Positions 40,369 through 49,781 of a stretch of 64,000 nt of DNA are shown piece by piece. Every line of letters starts with the position of its first letter. Position 1 is the stretch's first letter. The notes beneath the pieces were generated by a model. The model did no database searches, had not been told where the DNA came from, and was given only the letters and a program-made list of their open reading frames with translations. Both the position numbers and the translations under genes were made by a program. Source of the DNA: Bacteroides sp. (GTDB taxonomy: Bacteria; Bacteroidota; Bacteroidia; Bacteroidales; Bacteroidaceae); assembly GCA_015060705.1 (NCBI GenBank), contig SUXY01000006.1:1-64000 (forward strand), read 5' to 3'.

Positions 40369-43161
40369 ATGCCACGAATTTTATCACTAATCATCATTTC
40401 CATATGGGCTTTTCTGAATCTTTCAGGAAACAATGTACATTATTCATATACGCAGCTTTCTTTGGATAAAGGTCTTTCCCAAGCCAGTGTCCAGGCCATC
40501 CTTTTAGACAGCAAGGGCAACCTCTGGATAGGAACCCGAAACGGATTGAATCTTTACGCCCAACAGAAAATGACGAATTATTACCACTCCTTGAAAAACG
40601 TACATTCCATTCCCGACAATCAAATCACCCATTTGGCAGAAGATTCATTGGGTAATATCTGGATAGGTACCCCCAAAGGACTAGCTTTATACAACAAAGA
40701 AAAGAATGCTTTCGACATCACTACCCGAAGCCGCATCCAATCATCACTCTGTGTGGAAGGAGGTATCCTCTTCGGTGGAGACAATGTGATCTATTTCTAC
40801 AACTACCAAACCAAACAGTTAGAACATCGTACTCATCTCCAGCCGGAAGGTTCCCAAGTTCTTCCCATTCAATATCGAGTGGAAAAGATGATTCCTATGG
40901 AAGAAGGAAAAATCATGGTCGCTACCCGACGAAAAGGAGTGTTCATCTACCATTCCCAAACCGGACTATTCGAACCTTATATCACCGATCATCCCGATGT
41001 GCTATTGATTAGCATTTGTCGCACTGCTGACAAGCGTGTTTTTGCCTCTTTTTATACCAAAGGGGTTTATTGTTATGATGCACAAGGAAATAAAATGGAT
41101 TACTTCAACACCGACAACTCCCCTTTAACCAACAATTATGTCATGGATTTGCTCGAATACAAAGGCAAACTATGGCTGGCTACCGATGGCGGAGGTATTA
41201 ATTTGATTGATATGGAAAGCGGTGAGTTTACAATCCTGAATCATACCACAGGAAATCCGTCTTCCCTCCCCGTCAACTCCATCATCAAACTATACAAGGA
41301 CTATAATGACAATTTATGGATAGGAAGTGTACGTGGAGGTGCCATTAACGTGAAAGAAAGCTACATCCACACGTATCAGGATGTCCTTCTCAACCAACCT
41401 ATCGGACTAACAGAGAAAGCCGTTACCAGCCTGTATGAAGAAGAAGACGGACGACTTTGGATAGGTACAGACGGTGGCGGCATCAATTTATATCATCCTG
41501 AATCAGATACGTTTACCCATTATCCCATGACCTTCGGAGACAAAGTAATATCCATGACCAATCTTTCGGAATCGGAATTACTCATATCCATTTATACGAA
41601 AGGACTATTTACTTTCAATAAGCGGACAGGACAATACAGACGCTTTGTAGTAATGAGTGAACCGATCAACCGACAAGTATGCTTCAATGGATATGTCACC
41701 TTGGTCAATGAAGTGGCTAACGATAAAATCTATATCATAGGCTACGGCGGTTGGGTTTATCACAAAAAAGAAAATAAATTCAGCCCTTTACTACTTCCTG
41801 AACAATATCAGAAAACAATAGCTCCCCTCCAAATGGCATACGCCAATAGTGAGTTTTCATTGTTGAGACAAGGGAATGTTATCTTCATGGCCGATACTAA
41901 AACCGATAGTGTCCAAGTGTTGACTGAAGCTCCTATTGATGAGATAGTTGCAGCCATGACCTACGATAAGGAACAAAGAACCATTTGGATAGGTACCAAC
42001 CGAGGATTAAGTTACTATAACCTGGACGAAAAGGAATACAAGCACTTCTCTACCGGATTGTTCAGTACCGTTTCCCACCTCACGCTAGACACGCAAAGAC
42101 GATTGTGGATTTCGGCCAGGAACAAACTGTTCTCCTACTCTATCCGTAACAATAAGTTTACTTCATGGAATCAATCGGACGGCTATCTGCCCAACGAAAT
42201 CCAATCAAAATACCACACGACCCGCAACAAGGAATCTATCTATTTGGGAGGCTCCGAAGGATTGGTCAAAATTGCCGCTTCATTACCAATCCAACAAACG
42301 GATGAGCCTCACATTCATTTGTCCGACATTCATTACAACGGAAAGTCTGTCATCAGTCAGATAGACAACAAATGTTTCGAAGTTCCTTGGGATTATCACT
42401 CGCTTATGCTCACGTTTGGGGTAAAAAGCCAAGATATATTCCAAAAGTACTTACTGAAATACATCCTTCGAAGTTCCTCCGGTGAACACACGTTCGAATC
42501 TTATGAGCCCCAACTGAACCTGTCTTCTCTTTCACCTGATACATATGAAATTCTTGTTTCATGTTATACCAAGGACGGAAGCGAAAGTCAAGTCGTTTCC
42601 CTTTTAAAGCTTACCGTCAGTCCCCCTTGGTATAAAAGTACATGGTTCATAAGTATGCTGATATGCTTATTGATCGGAACAACCGCTAGTATTGGATATG
42701 GGATCTATCGGAAGAAAACCCGTCAGATGAAAGGAGATGTCGGTGAATTCCTGCAAACTGTGCTCCAATCATTAGATGAACCGGAAACGATGGAAACCGA
42801 AACAGCCAAACCTTCTTTGAGCGAAGCTGACCAAGCTTTCCTCGACAAGATGGATAAGCTGATACAAGACAATTTGTCGAACGATGAGCTTTCCGCCAAA
42901 TTCCTGACCGACCATTTGGCCATGAGCCGAGCTTCCTTATATAATAAGGTAAAGGCATTGACGGGTATGGGCGTGAATGACTACATCAACCGCATCCGTA
43001 TCGAACGCTCCGTATATCTGTTGACAAACACCAACCTGAGCATCAATGAAATTTCGTACGAAGTAGGATTCAGTTATCCACGTTACTTCAGTACCTCCTT
43101 CAAGCAGGTAAAGGGCATGACCCCCACCCGCTTCAAGGAAGAAAATAAAAAGAAAGAATGA
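40369..43161 (+). CDS. Membrane-spanning sensor with periplasmic propeller and cytoplasmic AraC HTH
   Basis: 930 residues from ATG 40369. After a signal anchor the periplasmic part has two-component-regulator propeller repeats (GNLWIGTRNGLNLY, GNIWIGTPKGLALY, GRLWIGTDGGGINLY, TIWIGTNRGLSYYN) and a Y_Y_Y-type Ig domain (about 645-740). A membrane span near 760-780 (WFISMLICLLIGTTASIGYG) leads to a linker and a C-terminal AraC helix-turn-helix (about 825-925). There is no histidine kinase or receiver domain, unlike classical hybrid two-component regulators. It probably senses a glycan in the periplasm. The divergent GH16 gene is the likely target. Confidence 0.88.
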   Translation: MPRILSLIIISIWAFLNLSGNNVHYSYTQLSLDKGLSQASVQAILLDSKGNLWIGTRNGLNLYAQQKMTNYYHSLKNVHSIPDNQITHLAEDSLGNIWIGTPKGLALYNKEKNAFDITTRSRIQSSLCVEGGILFGGDNVIYFYNYQTKQLEHRTHLQPEGSQVLPIQYRVEKMIPMEEGKIMVATRRKGVFIYHSQTGLFEPYITDHPDVLLISICRTADKRVFASFYTKGVYCYDAQGNKMDYFNTDNSPLTNNYVMDLLEYKGKLWLATDGGGINLIDMESGEFTILNHTTGNPSSLPVNSIIKLYKDYNDNLWIGSVRGGAINVKESYIHTYQDVLLNQPIGLTEKAVTSLYEEEDGRLWIGTDGGGINLYHPESDTFTHYPMTFGDKVISMTNLSESELLISIYTKGLFTFNKRTGQYRRFVVMSEPINRQVCFNGYVTLVNEVANDKIYIIGYGGWVYHKKENKFSPLLLPEQYQKTIAPLQMAYANSEFSLLRQGNVIFMADTKTDSVQVLTEAPIDEIVAAMTYDKEQRTIWIGTNRGLSYYNLDEKEYKHFSTGLFSTVSHLTLDTQRRLWISARNKLFSYSIRNNKFTSWNQSDGYLPNEIQSKYHTTRNKESIYLGGSEGLVKIAASLPIQQTDEPHIHLSDIHYNGKSVISQIDNKCFEVPWDYHSLMLTFGVKSQDIFQKYLLKYILRSSSGEHTFESYEPQLNLSSLSPDTYEILVSCYTKDGSESQVVSLLKLTVSPPWYKSTWFISMLICLLIGTTASIGYGIYRKKTRQMKGDVGEFLQTVLQSLDEPETMETETAKPSLSEADQAFLDKMDKLIQDNLSNDELSAKFLTDHLAMSRASLYNKVKALTGMGVNDYINRIRIERSVYLLTNTNLSINEISYEVGFSYPRYFSTSFKQVKGMTPTRFKEENKKKE

Positions 43162-44577
43162 TTATTTGCTAGTACACAAAATCTCACAAACCTTGTCCTG
43201 GAAAGTACGGGCTTGGCGAGATTTCATTACATTCTGATTGATAATGGAGAAAGCCAACTGATGTCCGTTCGGTGCCTTGGCATAACCAGCCAAAGAGCTG
43301 ACTCCAGTCACCGTACCGGTCTTGGCATGTACATTGTTATAGGCCTTGCCTTTCTTCATGCGATATTCCAATGTACCGTCTACACCAGCAATCGGCAATG
43401 CCTCATAGAACGGTTGAAAGATTTCGGCATGATAATAAGCATACTTCAAGTATTCCAACAAAAGACGAGGAGAAATATAATTGTACAAGGAAACACCGCT
43501 TCCGTCTACAATGTTATAATACTCCGGATTAAGCCCTAATGATTCCTTGATAAAGTGATTGATAGCATCCGAACCGTCATTATCACTTACCCGTTTGTGT
43601 TTGGCATGATTCATCGCCATGTGGTAAAACATGCTCTCTGCACAAAGGTTGTCGCTTTCCTTCATCATTTGAGTCAACACCTCTCCAATCGGTCGTTCCA
43701 AGGTAAACAAAGGAGTAACTACCGTCAAAGAATCATTCTCCGGACAATCGGCAAAAGCAGTCTGATTGAAACCAATACCCTTCGCTTTCAAACGATTCGA
43801 AAAGGTTTGGAAAAAGAATTCCTTGGAGTTATAGATACTCAAAGTTCGGGTTGTTTCCTTGGTTACATTACCCGAAATGTGTATCAGATTGCCATGATGC
43901 AACCAGTTACGCGTAATCTGCAATCTTCCCGCTTTTGAATTGTTGCTCACGCCATCATTATCCACCTGATAATAATCCGAAGCAGGCACACAAATCACCT
44001 GAGGCAGTGAATCCTTCTGAGTAGGAATGACCGTTACATCCACACATCCGCGATTCAGCATCAATGGAGACATGTAGGGTTGAAAGGAAGCAGGCACGTC
44101 GTCCCAAGACCAACCGGTTCCCCAATAAATGGAATCTGTCATCGAGACATCGGCAGCCAATGTATCTGCAATGTAACGGATACCGCTTTGAGCAATGATA
44201 TCCACCAACGAATCCAAGTCTTCGTCCATGAATTCAGGATCGAAACCTCCCACCAAGTAAAGGTTGCCTTTCAAGGTATCATTCTCTATCTTTCCCGTAT
44301 ATTGCAAACGAGTATTCATGGTATAGTCCGTACCCAATGTAGCCAAAGCCGAAACCGAAGTCACCACCTTTTCCGTAGATGCCGGACGATAAAGCTTTTC
44401 ATCTTGATACTGGAAAAGTTGTTCTCCCGTAGTAAGGTCGAATACCGAAATCCCCACTTCCGAAGTCTTCATCATCGGGTCATTGAACAATAAAGAGTCC
44501 AGTCGCTGTGCGAGCGACTGTGCATTTATACCGCTGCTCAAAAGTGCTAATAAAAGAAATAAATATAGTCTTTCCAT
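43162..44577 (-). CDS. dacB: D-alanyl-D-alanine carboxypeptidase / endopeptidase (PBP4, S13)
   Basis: 471 residues from ATG 44577; the frame extends further but the signal peptide starts here (MERLYLFLLLALLSSG). The three S13 motifs are visible: SxxK in ASTEKVVT, SxN in SDNLCAE and KTG in AKTGTVTG. It trims or cleaves peptidoglycan cross-links in the periplasm. Its stop abuts the stop of the convergent regulator. It lies 43 bases downstream of lpdA, with a C/G-rich palindrome in the gap. Confidence 0.93.
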   Translation of the reverse strand: MERLYLFLLLALLSSGINAQSLAQRLDSLLFNDPMMKTSEVGISVFDLTTGEQLFQYQDEKLYRPASTEKVVTSVSALATLGTDYTMNTRLQYTGKIENDTLKGNLYLVGGFDPEFMDEDLDSLVDIIAQSGIRYIADTLAADVSMTDSIYWGTGWSWDDVPASFQPYMSPLMLNRGCVDVTVIPTQKDSLPQVICVPASDYYQVDNDGVSNNSKAGRLQITRNWLHHGNLIHISGNVTKETTRTLSIYNSKEFFFQTFSNRLKAKGIGFNQTAFADCPENDSLTVVTPLFTLERPIGEVLTQMMKESDNLCAESMFYHMAMNHAKHKRVSDNDGSDAINHFIKESLGLNPEYYNIVDGSGVSLYNYISPRLLLEYLKYAYYHAEIFQPFYEALPIAGVDGTLEYRMKKGKAYNNVHAKTGTVTGVSSLAGYAKAPNGHQLAFSIINQNVMKSRQARTFQDKVCEILCTSK

Positions 44578-44591
44578 AAACAAAACAATAA

Positions 44592-44616
44592 TGCTCCCCC
44601 TTGCGAAGGGGGAGCA
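44592..44616. repeat. TGCTCCCCCTT/AAGGGGGAGCA palindrome
   Basis: A perfect 11-base inverted repeat with a 3-base centre, between lpdA and dacB. It is of the same type as 24300-24324. Confidence 0.55.
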
Positions 44617-44620
44617 ATAA

Positions 44621-45961
44621 TTAAAACTCTCTAAAGATTTCACCTGCAGTAGGATGTGGGAATACATAACGCTTCCAATCATCCACCTTCTTACCATCTT
44701 CTATCGCCAAACCAGCAATGATAATCAGTTCCGAAGCCGGATTACCCAACATGCTTGCTCCTAATACTGTACCATCTTCAGCAGCCAGGACCTTACAAAC
44801 ACCGTTCACACCTTCATTCTCAGCCACGAAACGACCGGAGTAAGCCATCGGAAGTTTTAAGGCCTGGTAAGCGATGCCCTGCGCCTTCAAAGCTTCTTCA
44901 CTCATACCTACCGATGCGATTTCGGGATTGGTATATACCACGCCCGGAATAGCCTGATAACTCATCTTGTCTTCCTTACCGATGATGTGATGAACTGCTA
45001 CCTCGGCCTCACGAACCGCTGTATGAGCCAAGAGAGAAACACCGTTCAAGTCACCGCAGACATACACACCCGGTACAGACGACTGAAGATGTTCATCTAC
45101 CTTGATACACTTGCGTTCGGTCAGTTCCAAATTCAGGTTTTCCAAACCCAAGCCCTTCATTACCGGACGACGGCCCACACTCATCAACAACTTTTCGGCA
45201 GTTACGCTACCCGGTCCTTCGGCATTTTCATAAGAAACGGTAATGCCTTCTTCTCCCTTCGAGAGACCAACCACCTTGGTGCTCAACAAGAATTTGATGC
45301 CTTTCTTAGCATATTCCGCACGAAGCATAGCCGAGAGTTCTTTGTCCATACCACCAAGGATTTCATCCATCATCTCGACAACAGTAACCTTCACACCCAA
45401 CGAGCAGAAGAACGATGCGAACTCCATACCGATGACACCACCGCCCACGATGGCCAACGATGCCGGTACCTCCTTGTTATCAAGTGCATCACGGTGAGTC
45501 CAGTAATCCACCTCTTCTACGCCCGGAATAGGCGGGATGAATGTATCGCTACCTGCACAAAGCAACAGGTTTTCGCATTCGTAAGTATCTTCACCGCATT
45601 TCACGGTATTCTTGTCGATTACAGTTGCCTCACCGGTCACGATATTCACGCCATGAGCCGTCAGCTTGGCCTTGATACCCAAGACCAGCTTGCGGACTAC
45701 CTTCTGCTTGCGGGCTACAATCTTACCCAAATCGAACGAAGCTTCAGGAACTGTCACTGCATACTTGGAAGCATGCTTTGCATAATCATACACCTTTGCC
45801 GAATAAAGCAAGGTCTTGGTCGGGATACAACCTTCATTCAGACACACACCGCCCAAGCTCTTCTTTTCGAACAACACAACACTCAAACCAGCCTTTCCGG
45901 CCGCTTCGGCAGCTGTATATCCCGCAGGACCGCCACCTATAATTGCCAATTGATATTTCAT
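44621..45961 (-). CDS. lpdA: Dihydrolipoyl dehydrogenase
   Basis: 446 residues, slightly short of the usual 460-475. FAD motif GGGPAGYTAAE, redox disulfide GGVCLNEGCIPTK (Cys40, Cys45), NAD motif VGGGVIGMEFASFF and the C-terminal HPTAGE with catalytic His-Glu. It oxidises dihydrolipoyl groups with NAD+. No 2-oxo acid dehydrogenase or glycine-cleavage genes are nearby, so its complex is encoded elsewhere. It follows a PH-domain membrane protein by 18 bases. Confidence 0.95.
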   Translation of the reverse strand: MKYQLAIIGGGPAGYTAAEAAGKAGLSVVLFEKKSLGGVCLNEGCIPTKTLLYSAKVYDYAKHASKYAVTVPEASFDLGKIVARKQKVVRKLVLGIKAKLTAHGVNIVTGEATVIDKNTVKCGEDTYECENLLLCAGSDTFIPPIPGVEEVDYWTHRDALDNKEVPASLAIVGGGVIGMEFASFFCSLGVKVTVVEMMDEILGGMDKELSAMLRAEYAKKGIKFLLSTKVVGLSKGEEGITVSYENAEGPGSVTAEKLLMSVGRRPVMKGLGLENLNLELTERKCIKVDEHLQSSVPGVYVCGDLNGVSLLAHTAVREAEVAVHHIIGKEDKMSYQAIPGVVYTNPEIASVGMSEEALKAQGIAYQALKLPMAYSGRFVAENEGVNGVCKVLAAEDGTVLGASMLGNPASELIIIAGLAIEDGKKVDDWKRYVFPHPTAGEIFREF

Positions 45962-45979
45962 TGTATATAGATTTAAAAG

Positions 45980-46411
45980 TTATTTACGATTGTCTATGTA
46001 ACTGATCTGTCCGTTCCGTTTCTGAAGCATCCTAACCATGTCTTCGCGGTTCTTGGGCGAGATACAGACGGACACAACCCACTTGCCTTTCCGAAAATAA
46101 ACCTCGATTCTGTCCAGCGACAAAGCCGGCGAACTGATTGGATTGAATTTCCGTTCAATCCGGACAATATCCGACAACGGAATCCGGACAGGTTTCAGGA
46201 ACTGAAGACCATATTCTATCACCAGCATATCGTCGGAGGTAACAATATAGCGCATACTTGTCAGCATCCGGATCATGAAAGAGGTAATCGCCATGAAAAT
46301 GAAAGCCACAATAATTTCCTTAATCCAGAACAAGTAAACCATCCAGCCACCCATGACAGCAATCAATACATAATACCACCAATCTACCTTGGAATAGAAT
46401 ATTCTGTTCAT
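45980..46411 (-). CDS. Bacterial PH-domain membrane protein
   Basis: 143 residues. Two adjacent membrane spans (about 12-50) are followed by a small soluble domain with YIVTSDDMLVIEYG and IPLSDIVRIER, typical of the bacterial pleckstrin-homology family (YdbS/DUF1200-like). Function unknown. It precedes lpdA with an 18-base gap and may be co-transcribed by chance. Confidence 0.82.
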   Translation of the reverse strand: MNRIFYSKVDWWYYVLIAVMGGWMVYLFWIKEIIVAFIFMAITSFMIRMLTSMRYIVTSDDMLVIEYGLQFLKPVRIPLSDIVRIERKFNPISSPALSLDRIEVYFRKGKWVVSVCISPKNREDMVRMLQKRNGQISYIDNRK

Positions 46412-46490
46412 CTTGTCTACATTTTTGCGTGCAAGATAATAATTTTATTAATTATTTTCATCAAAAAGCACAACGAAAAGAGGAATTTAT

Positions 46491-46498
46491 TAGTTTTG
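46491..46498 (+). promoter_or_regulatory. -7 promoter box of nadB
   Basis: TAGTTTTG, 20 bases from the ATG at 46519. Confidence 0.6.
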
Positions 46499-46518
46499 CA
46501 ATATAAAGAGTATTCATT

Positions 46519-48090
46519 ATGGTCAGAAAATTCGATTTCCTTGTTATCGGTTCAGGTATAGCCGGTATGAGTTATGCACTAAAAGTGGCTCACAAGGGTA
46601 AGGTAGCTTTGATATGTAAAGCCGGATTGGAAGAAGCGAACACCTATTATGCTCAGGGAGGAATCGCTTCCGTTACCGACTTAAAAGTAGACAATTTCGA
46701 GAAGCACATTGAAGATACAATGATTGCCGGTGACTGGATCAGCGACCGTGCAGCCGTTGAGAAAGTGGTGCGTGAAGCTCCGGCACAGATTGAAGAACTC
46801 ATAAAATGGGGCGTGGACTTCGACAAGAAAGAAAACGGTGAATTCGACCTTCACAAAGAAGGCGGACATTCGGAATTCCGTATCCTGCACCACAAGGACA
46901 ATACGGGTGCTGAAATTCAGACAAGCCTCATCGAAGCAGTAAAAGCTCATCCCAACATTACCGTTTTTACCAATTTCTATGCGATAGAAATCATTACCCA
47001 ACATCACTTAGGCATTATCGTTACCCGTCATATTCATGGTATCAAGTGCTACGGCGCTTATGTACTGAATGAAGCGACCGGCGAAGTAGACACTTTCCTT
47101 TCGAAATTGACCGTTATGGCTACCGGTGGATGTGAAGCTGTTTATGGACACACCACGAATCCATTGGTTGCTACAGGCGATGGTATCGCTATGGTCTATC
47201 GTGCCAAAGGTATCGTGAAAGATATGGAATTCATCCAGTTCCATCCAACCGCCCTTTACCATCCGGGAGACCGCCCCAGCTACCTGATTACGGAAGCCAT
47301 GCGTGGATATGGAGGTATCCTGAAAACCAAAGACGGAAAAGAATTCATGCAAAAATATGACCCACGCCTTTCATTGGCTCCACGCGATATCGTAGCCCGT
47401 GCCATTGACAATGAAATGAAAATACGTGGTGAAGAGCATGTCTATCTGGACGTAACCCACAAGGATCCGGAAGAAACCAAGAAACATTTCCCCAATATCT
47501 ATAAAAAGTGCCTCAGCATCGGCATAGATATTACCAAAGATTATATCCCGGTTGCTCCGGCTGCCCACTATTTATGTGGAGGTATTAAAGTGGATTTACA
47601 TGGACGAAGCAGTATCAATCGCCTATATGCCATCGGTGAATGTTCTTGTACCGGTCTTCACGGCGGTAACCGCTTGGCATCCAATTCACTGATAGAAGCT
47701 GTGGTGTATGCAGACGCCGCTGCCAAACATTCCTTGGAAGTGGTAGACCGCTATGAGTGCAATGAAGACATTCCAGAATGGGATGCCGAAGGTACCATGA
47801 AACCGGAAGAATTGGTGCTCATCACTCAAAGCATGAAGGAAGTGAACCAGATTATGGAAGCCTATGTAGGTATCGTAAGAAGCAATATCCGCCTCATCCG
47901 TGCTTGGAACCGTCTGGATATTCTATACGAAGAAACCGAACGATTGTTCAAGCGTTGTAAGGCATCCCGTGAACTATGCGAATTGCGTAACATGATCAAC
48001 ATCGGTTATTTGATTACACGTCAAGCGATGGAACGCAAAGAAAGCCGAGGCTTGCATTATACCATTGATTATCCTCACGCTAAGCAATAA
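46519..48090 (+). CDS. nadB: L-aspartate oxidase
   Basis: 523 residues. FAD motif GSGIAGMSYALK, then YYAQGGIA, the active-site HKEGGHSEFRILHH region and the conserved GGIKVDLHGRSS...ECSCTGLHGGNRLASNSLIE. It oxidises L-aspartate to iminoaspartate, the first step of de novo NAD synthesis. nadA and nadC are not adjacent. A peptidase gene begins 3 bases after its stop. Confidence 0.96.
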   Translation: MVRKFDFLVIGSGIAGMSYALKVAHKGKVALICKAGLEEANTYYAQGGIASVTDLKVDNFEKHIEDTMIAGDWISDRAAVEKVVREAPAQIEELIKWGVDFDKKENGEFDLHKEGGHSEFRILHHKDNTGAEIQTSLIEAVKAHPNITVFTNFYAIEIITQHHLGIIVTRHIHGIKCYGAYVLNEATGEVDTFLSKLTVMATGGCEAVYGHTTNPLVATGDGIAMVYRAKGIVKDMEFIQFHPTALYHPGDRPSYLITEAMRGYGGILKTKDGKEFMQKYDPRLSLAPRDIVARAIDNEMKIRGEEHVYLDVTHKDPEETKKHFPNIYKKCLSIGIDITKDYIPVAPAAHYLCGGIKVDLHGRSSINRLYAIGECSCTGLHGGNRLASNSLIEAVVYADAAAKHSLEVVDRYECNEDIPEWDAEGTMKPEELVLITQSMKEVNQIMEAYVGIVRSNIRLIRAWNRLDILYEETERLFKRCKASRELCELRNMINIGYLITRQAMERKESRGLHYTIDYPHAKQ

Positions 48091-48093
48091 TTT

Positions 48094-49725
48094 ATGAAAC
48101 ATTTACCTTATCTACTGATACTAACTCTACTGACACTGATTGCCTGTAACGCTACCCCAGACGGTGAAAAAGCCAAGAAAGTGGTAACTATAGATAATCT
48201 GAAAAAGCATGTAGAATACTTGTCGAGTGATCTTTGCGAAGGTAGAAAGCCTTTTTCAAAAGGTGCTGAGAGAGCCGTGGAATATCTTGCTCAAGAAATG
48301 AAATCCATCGGGTTGAAACCCATTCAGGGGGATTCATACTTGCAGGAAGTTCCTTTGGTGCTATCCCAAACACAGTGCTCGGAAGTGATGGCCATCAACA
48401 CTCCGAAAGGAAAACTCGACTTGAAACACAACGAAGGTTTTGTAGCATTCAGCAAGCGAATCGAAGAAGAAATCAGTATAGACAAAGCCGAATTGGTCTT
48501 TGCCGGTTATGGTATCGTTGCTCCTGAATATGGCAAAAACGACTATGCGGGTATAGAGAATCCAGAAAACAAAGTTGCCATAGTCATGGTGAACGACCCG
48601 GGCCTAGGAAGTACCGGACATTATTTCAAGGGAGATACCATGACTTATTATGGCCGCTGGACTTATAAGTTTGAGGAAGGCGCCCGACAAGGATTGAAGG
48701 GAGTACTCATCATCCACGAAGACCGCGGTGCAGGCTATCCATTCAGTGTACCTGTTGCATCAGCGGGTTCGAAATTGTATGTCAATAATCCGGACTATTC
48801 AAGCTATCATTGCGCCTTGGAAGGCTGGTTGTCCAACTCAGCCGCACGTGAACTTTTGAAGCAAAACGGTTACGACATGGATCAACTGATAGCCGAAGCC
48901 AAGAAGCCTGATTTCCAACCTTTCGATTTGAAATCGGATGTATCGGTCTCCATGAAAAATCGTTTTACTTACAATAGCAGCCCGAATGTAGTTGGCTATA
49001 TTGAAGGAAGTAAGCCCAACGAAGAAAACATTGTGTGCATCGCCCACTGGGACCATTTGGGCTATGGCAAACCGATCAATGGCGACAGTATCATCAACGG
49101 TACAACAGACAATGCTACCGCCATGGCTTGGTTGCTTGAAACTGCCCGAGCATTCAAAGCCCTTGACAAACAACCGGAAAGAAGCATCGTCTTCTTGGTT
49201 CCCACTTGTGAAGAAACTGGTTTCCATGGTACTACTTACTATGTACAGAATCCTATCTTCCCGATAGAAAAGACCATTTCGGTCATCAATCTGGATGTCA
49301 TACCTTTGTGGGGAGCCAACAACGACGTAACCATTACGGGCTATGGCCATTCTACATTGGACGATATGGTAACTCGCTTGGCTGCTAAATACAACCGCTA
49401 TGTAATGGCAGATCCCGAAGCCTTCAATGGTATGTTTTACCGTTCAGACCATTTCCCTTTCATGCAACAAGGCGTTCCTGCCATGTTTGCCAAAGGATGG
49501 AGCGACAACCGTCAGCATGGTAAAGAATGGGCAAGTGCCAAGATCAAGGATTATTGGGCAAATATCTACCACAAACCAACCGACCAATTGTATCCCGAAA
49601 CAGACAATTACGAAGGTTTGATGCAAGAAGTACACTTGTTCTTCGACTTGGCTTATGAACTGGTAACTACCGATGTCTATCCACAATGGAAACCGGCTTC
49701 GGAGTTTGCAAACATCAGAAAGTAA
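48094..49725 (+). CDS. M28-family metallopeptidase lipoprotein
   Basis: 543 residues. Lipobox LIAC (Cys18). The middle part (about 110-250) resembles a PA-type insert, with KTDYAGIE-like and LKGVLIIHE segments. The zinc ligands of M28 are visible: AHWDHLG (His), TTDNATA (Asp), TCEETGFHG (Glu pair), LDVIPLW (Asp) and YRSDHFPF (His). It is likely a periplasmic or surface aminopeptidase. It follows nadB by 3 bases and ends at a strong bidirectional terminator. Confidence 0.9.
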   Translation: MKHLPYLLILTLLTLIACNATPDGEKAKKVVTIDNLKKHVEYLSSDLCEGRKPFSKGAERAVEYLAQEMKSIGLKPIQGDSYLQEVPLVLSQTQCSEVMAINTPKGKLDLKHNEGFVAFSKRIEEEISIDKAELVFAGYGIVAPEYGKNDYAGIENPENKVAIVMVNDPGLGSTGHYFKGDTMTYYGRWTYKFEEGARQGLKGVLIIHEDRGAGYPFSVPVASAGSKLYVNNPDYSSYHCALEGWLSNSAARELLKQNGYDMDQLIAEAKKPDFQPFDLKSDVSVSMKNRFTYNSSPNVVGYIEGSKPNEENIVCIAHWDHLGYGKPINGDSIINGTTDNATAMAWLLETARAFKALDKQPERSIVFLVPTCEETGFHGTTYYVQNPIFPIEKTISVINLDVIPLWGANNDVTITGYGHSTLDDMVTRLAAKYNRYVMADPEAFNGMFYRSDHFPFMQQGVPAMFAKGWSDNRQHGKEWASAKIKDYWANIYHKPTDQLYPETDNYEGLMQEVHLFFDLAYELVTTDVYPQWKPASEFANIRK

Positions 49726-49742
49726 ACATCCCAACATACGAC

Positions 49743-49775
49743 AAAAAGGGTTCTCCATCATGGAGAACCCTTTTT
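49743..49775. terminator. Bidirectional terminator between M28 peptidase and GH92
   Basis: Perfect 15-base arms (49743-49757 and 49761-49775) with A- and T-runs at the ends and a 3-base loop. Confidence 0.9.
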
Positions 49776-49781
49776 ATTCCA

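Noticed and set aside
44987-45970. 327-codon plus-strand frame opposite lpdA, and a similar frame at 53195-54178 opposite the tricorn-like gene
   Set aside because: Both are antisense to genes with clear motifs and have no start signals or family features.
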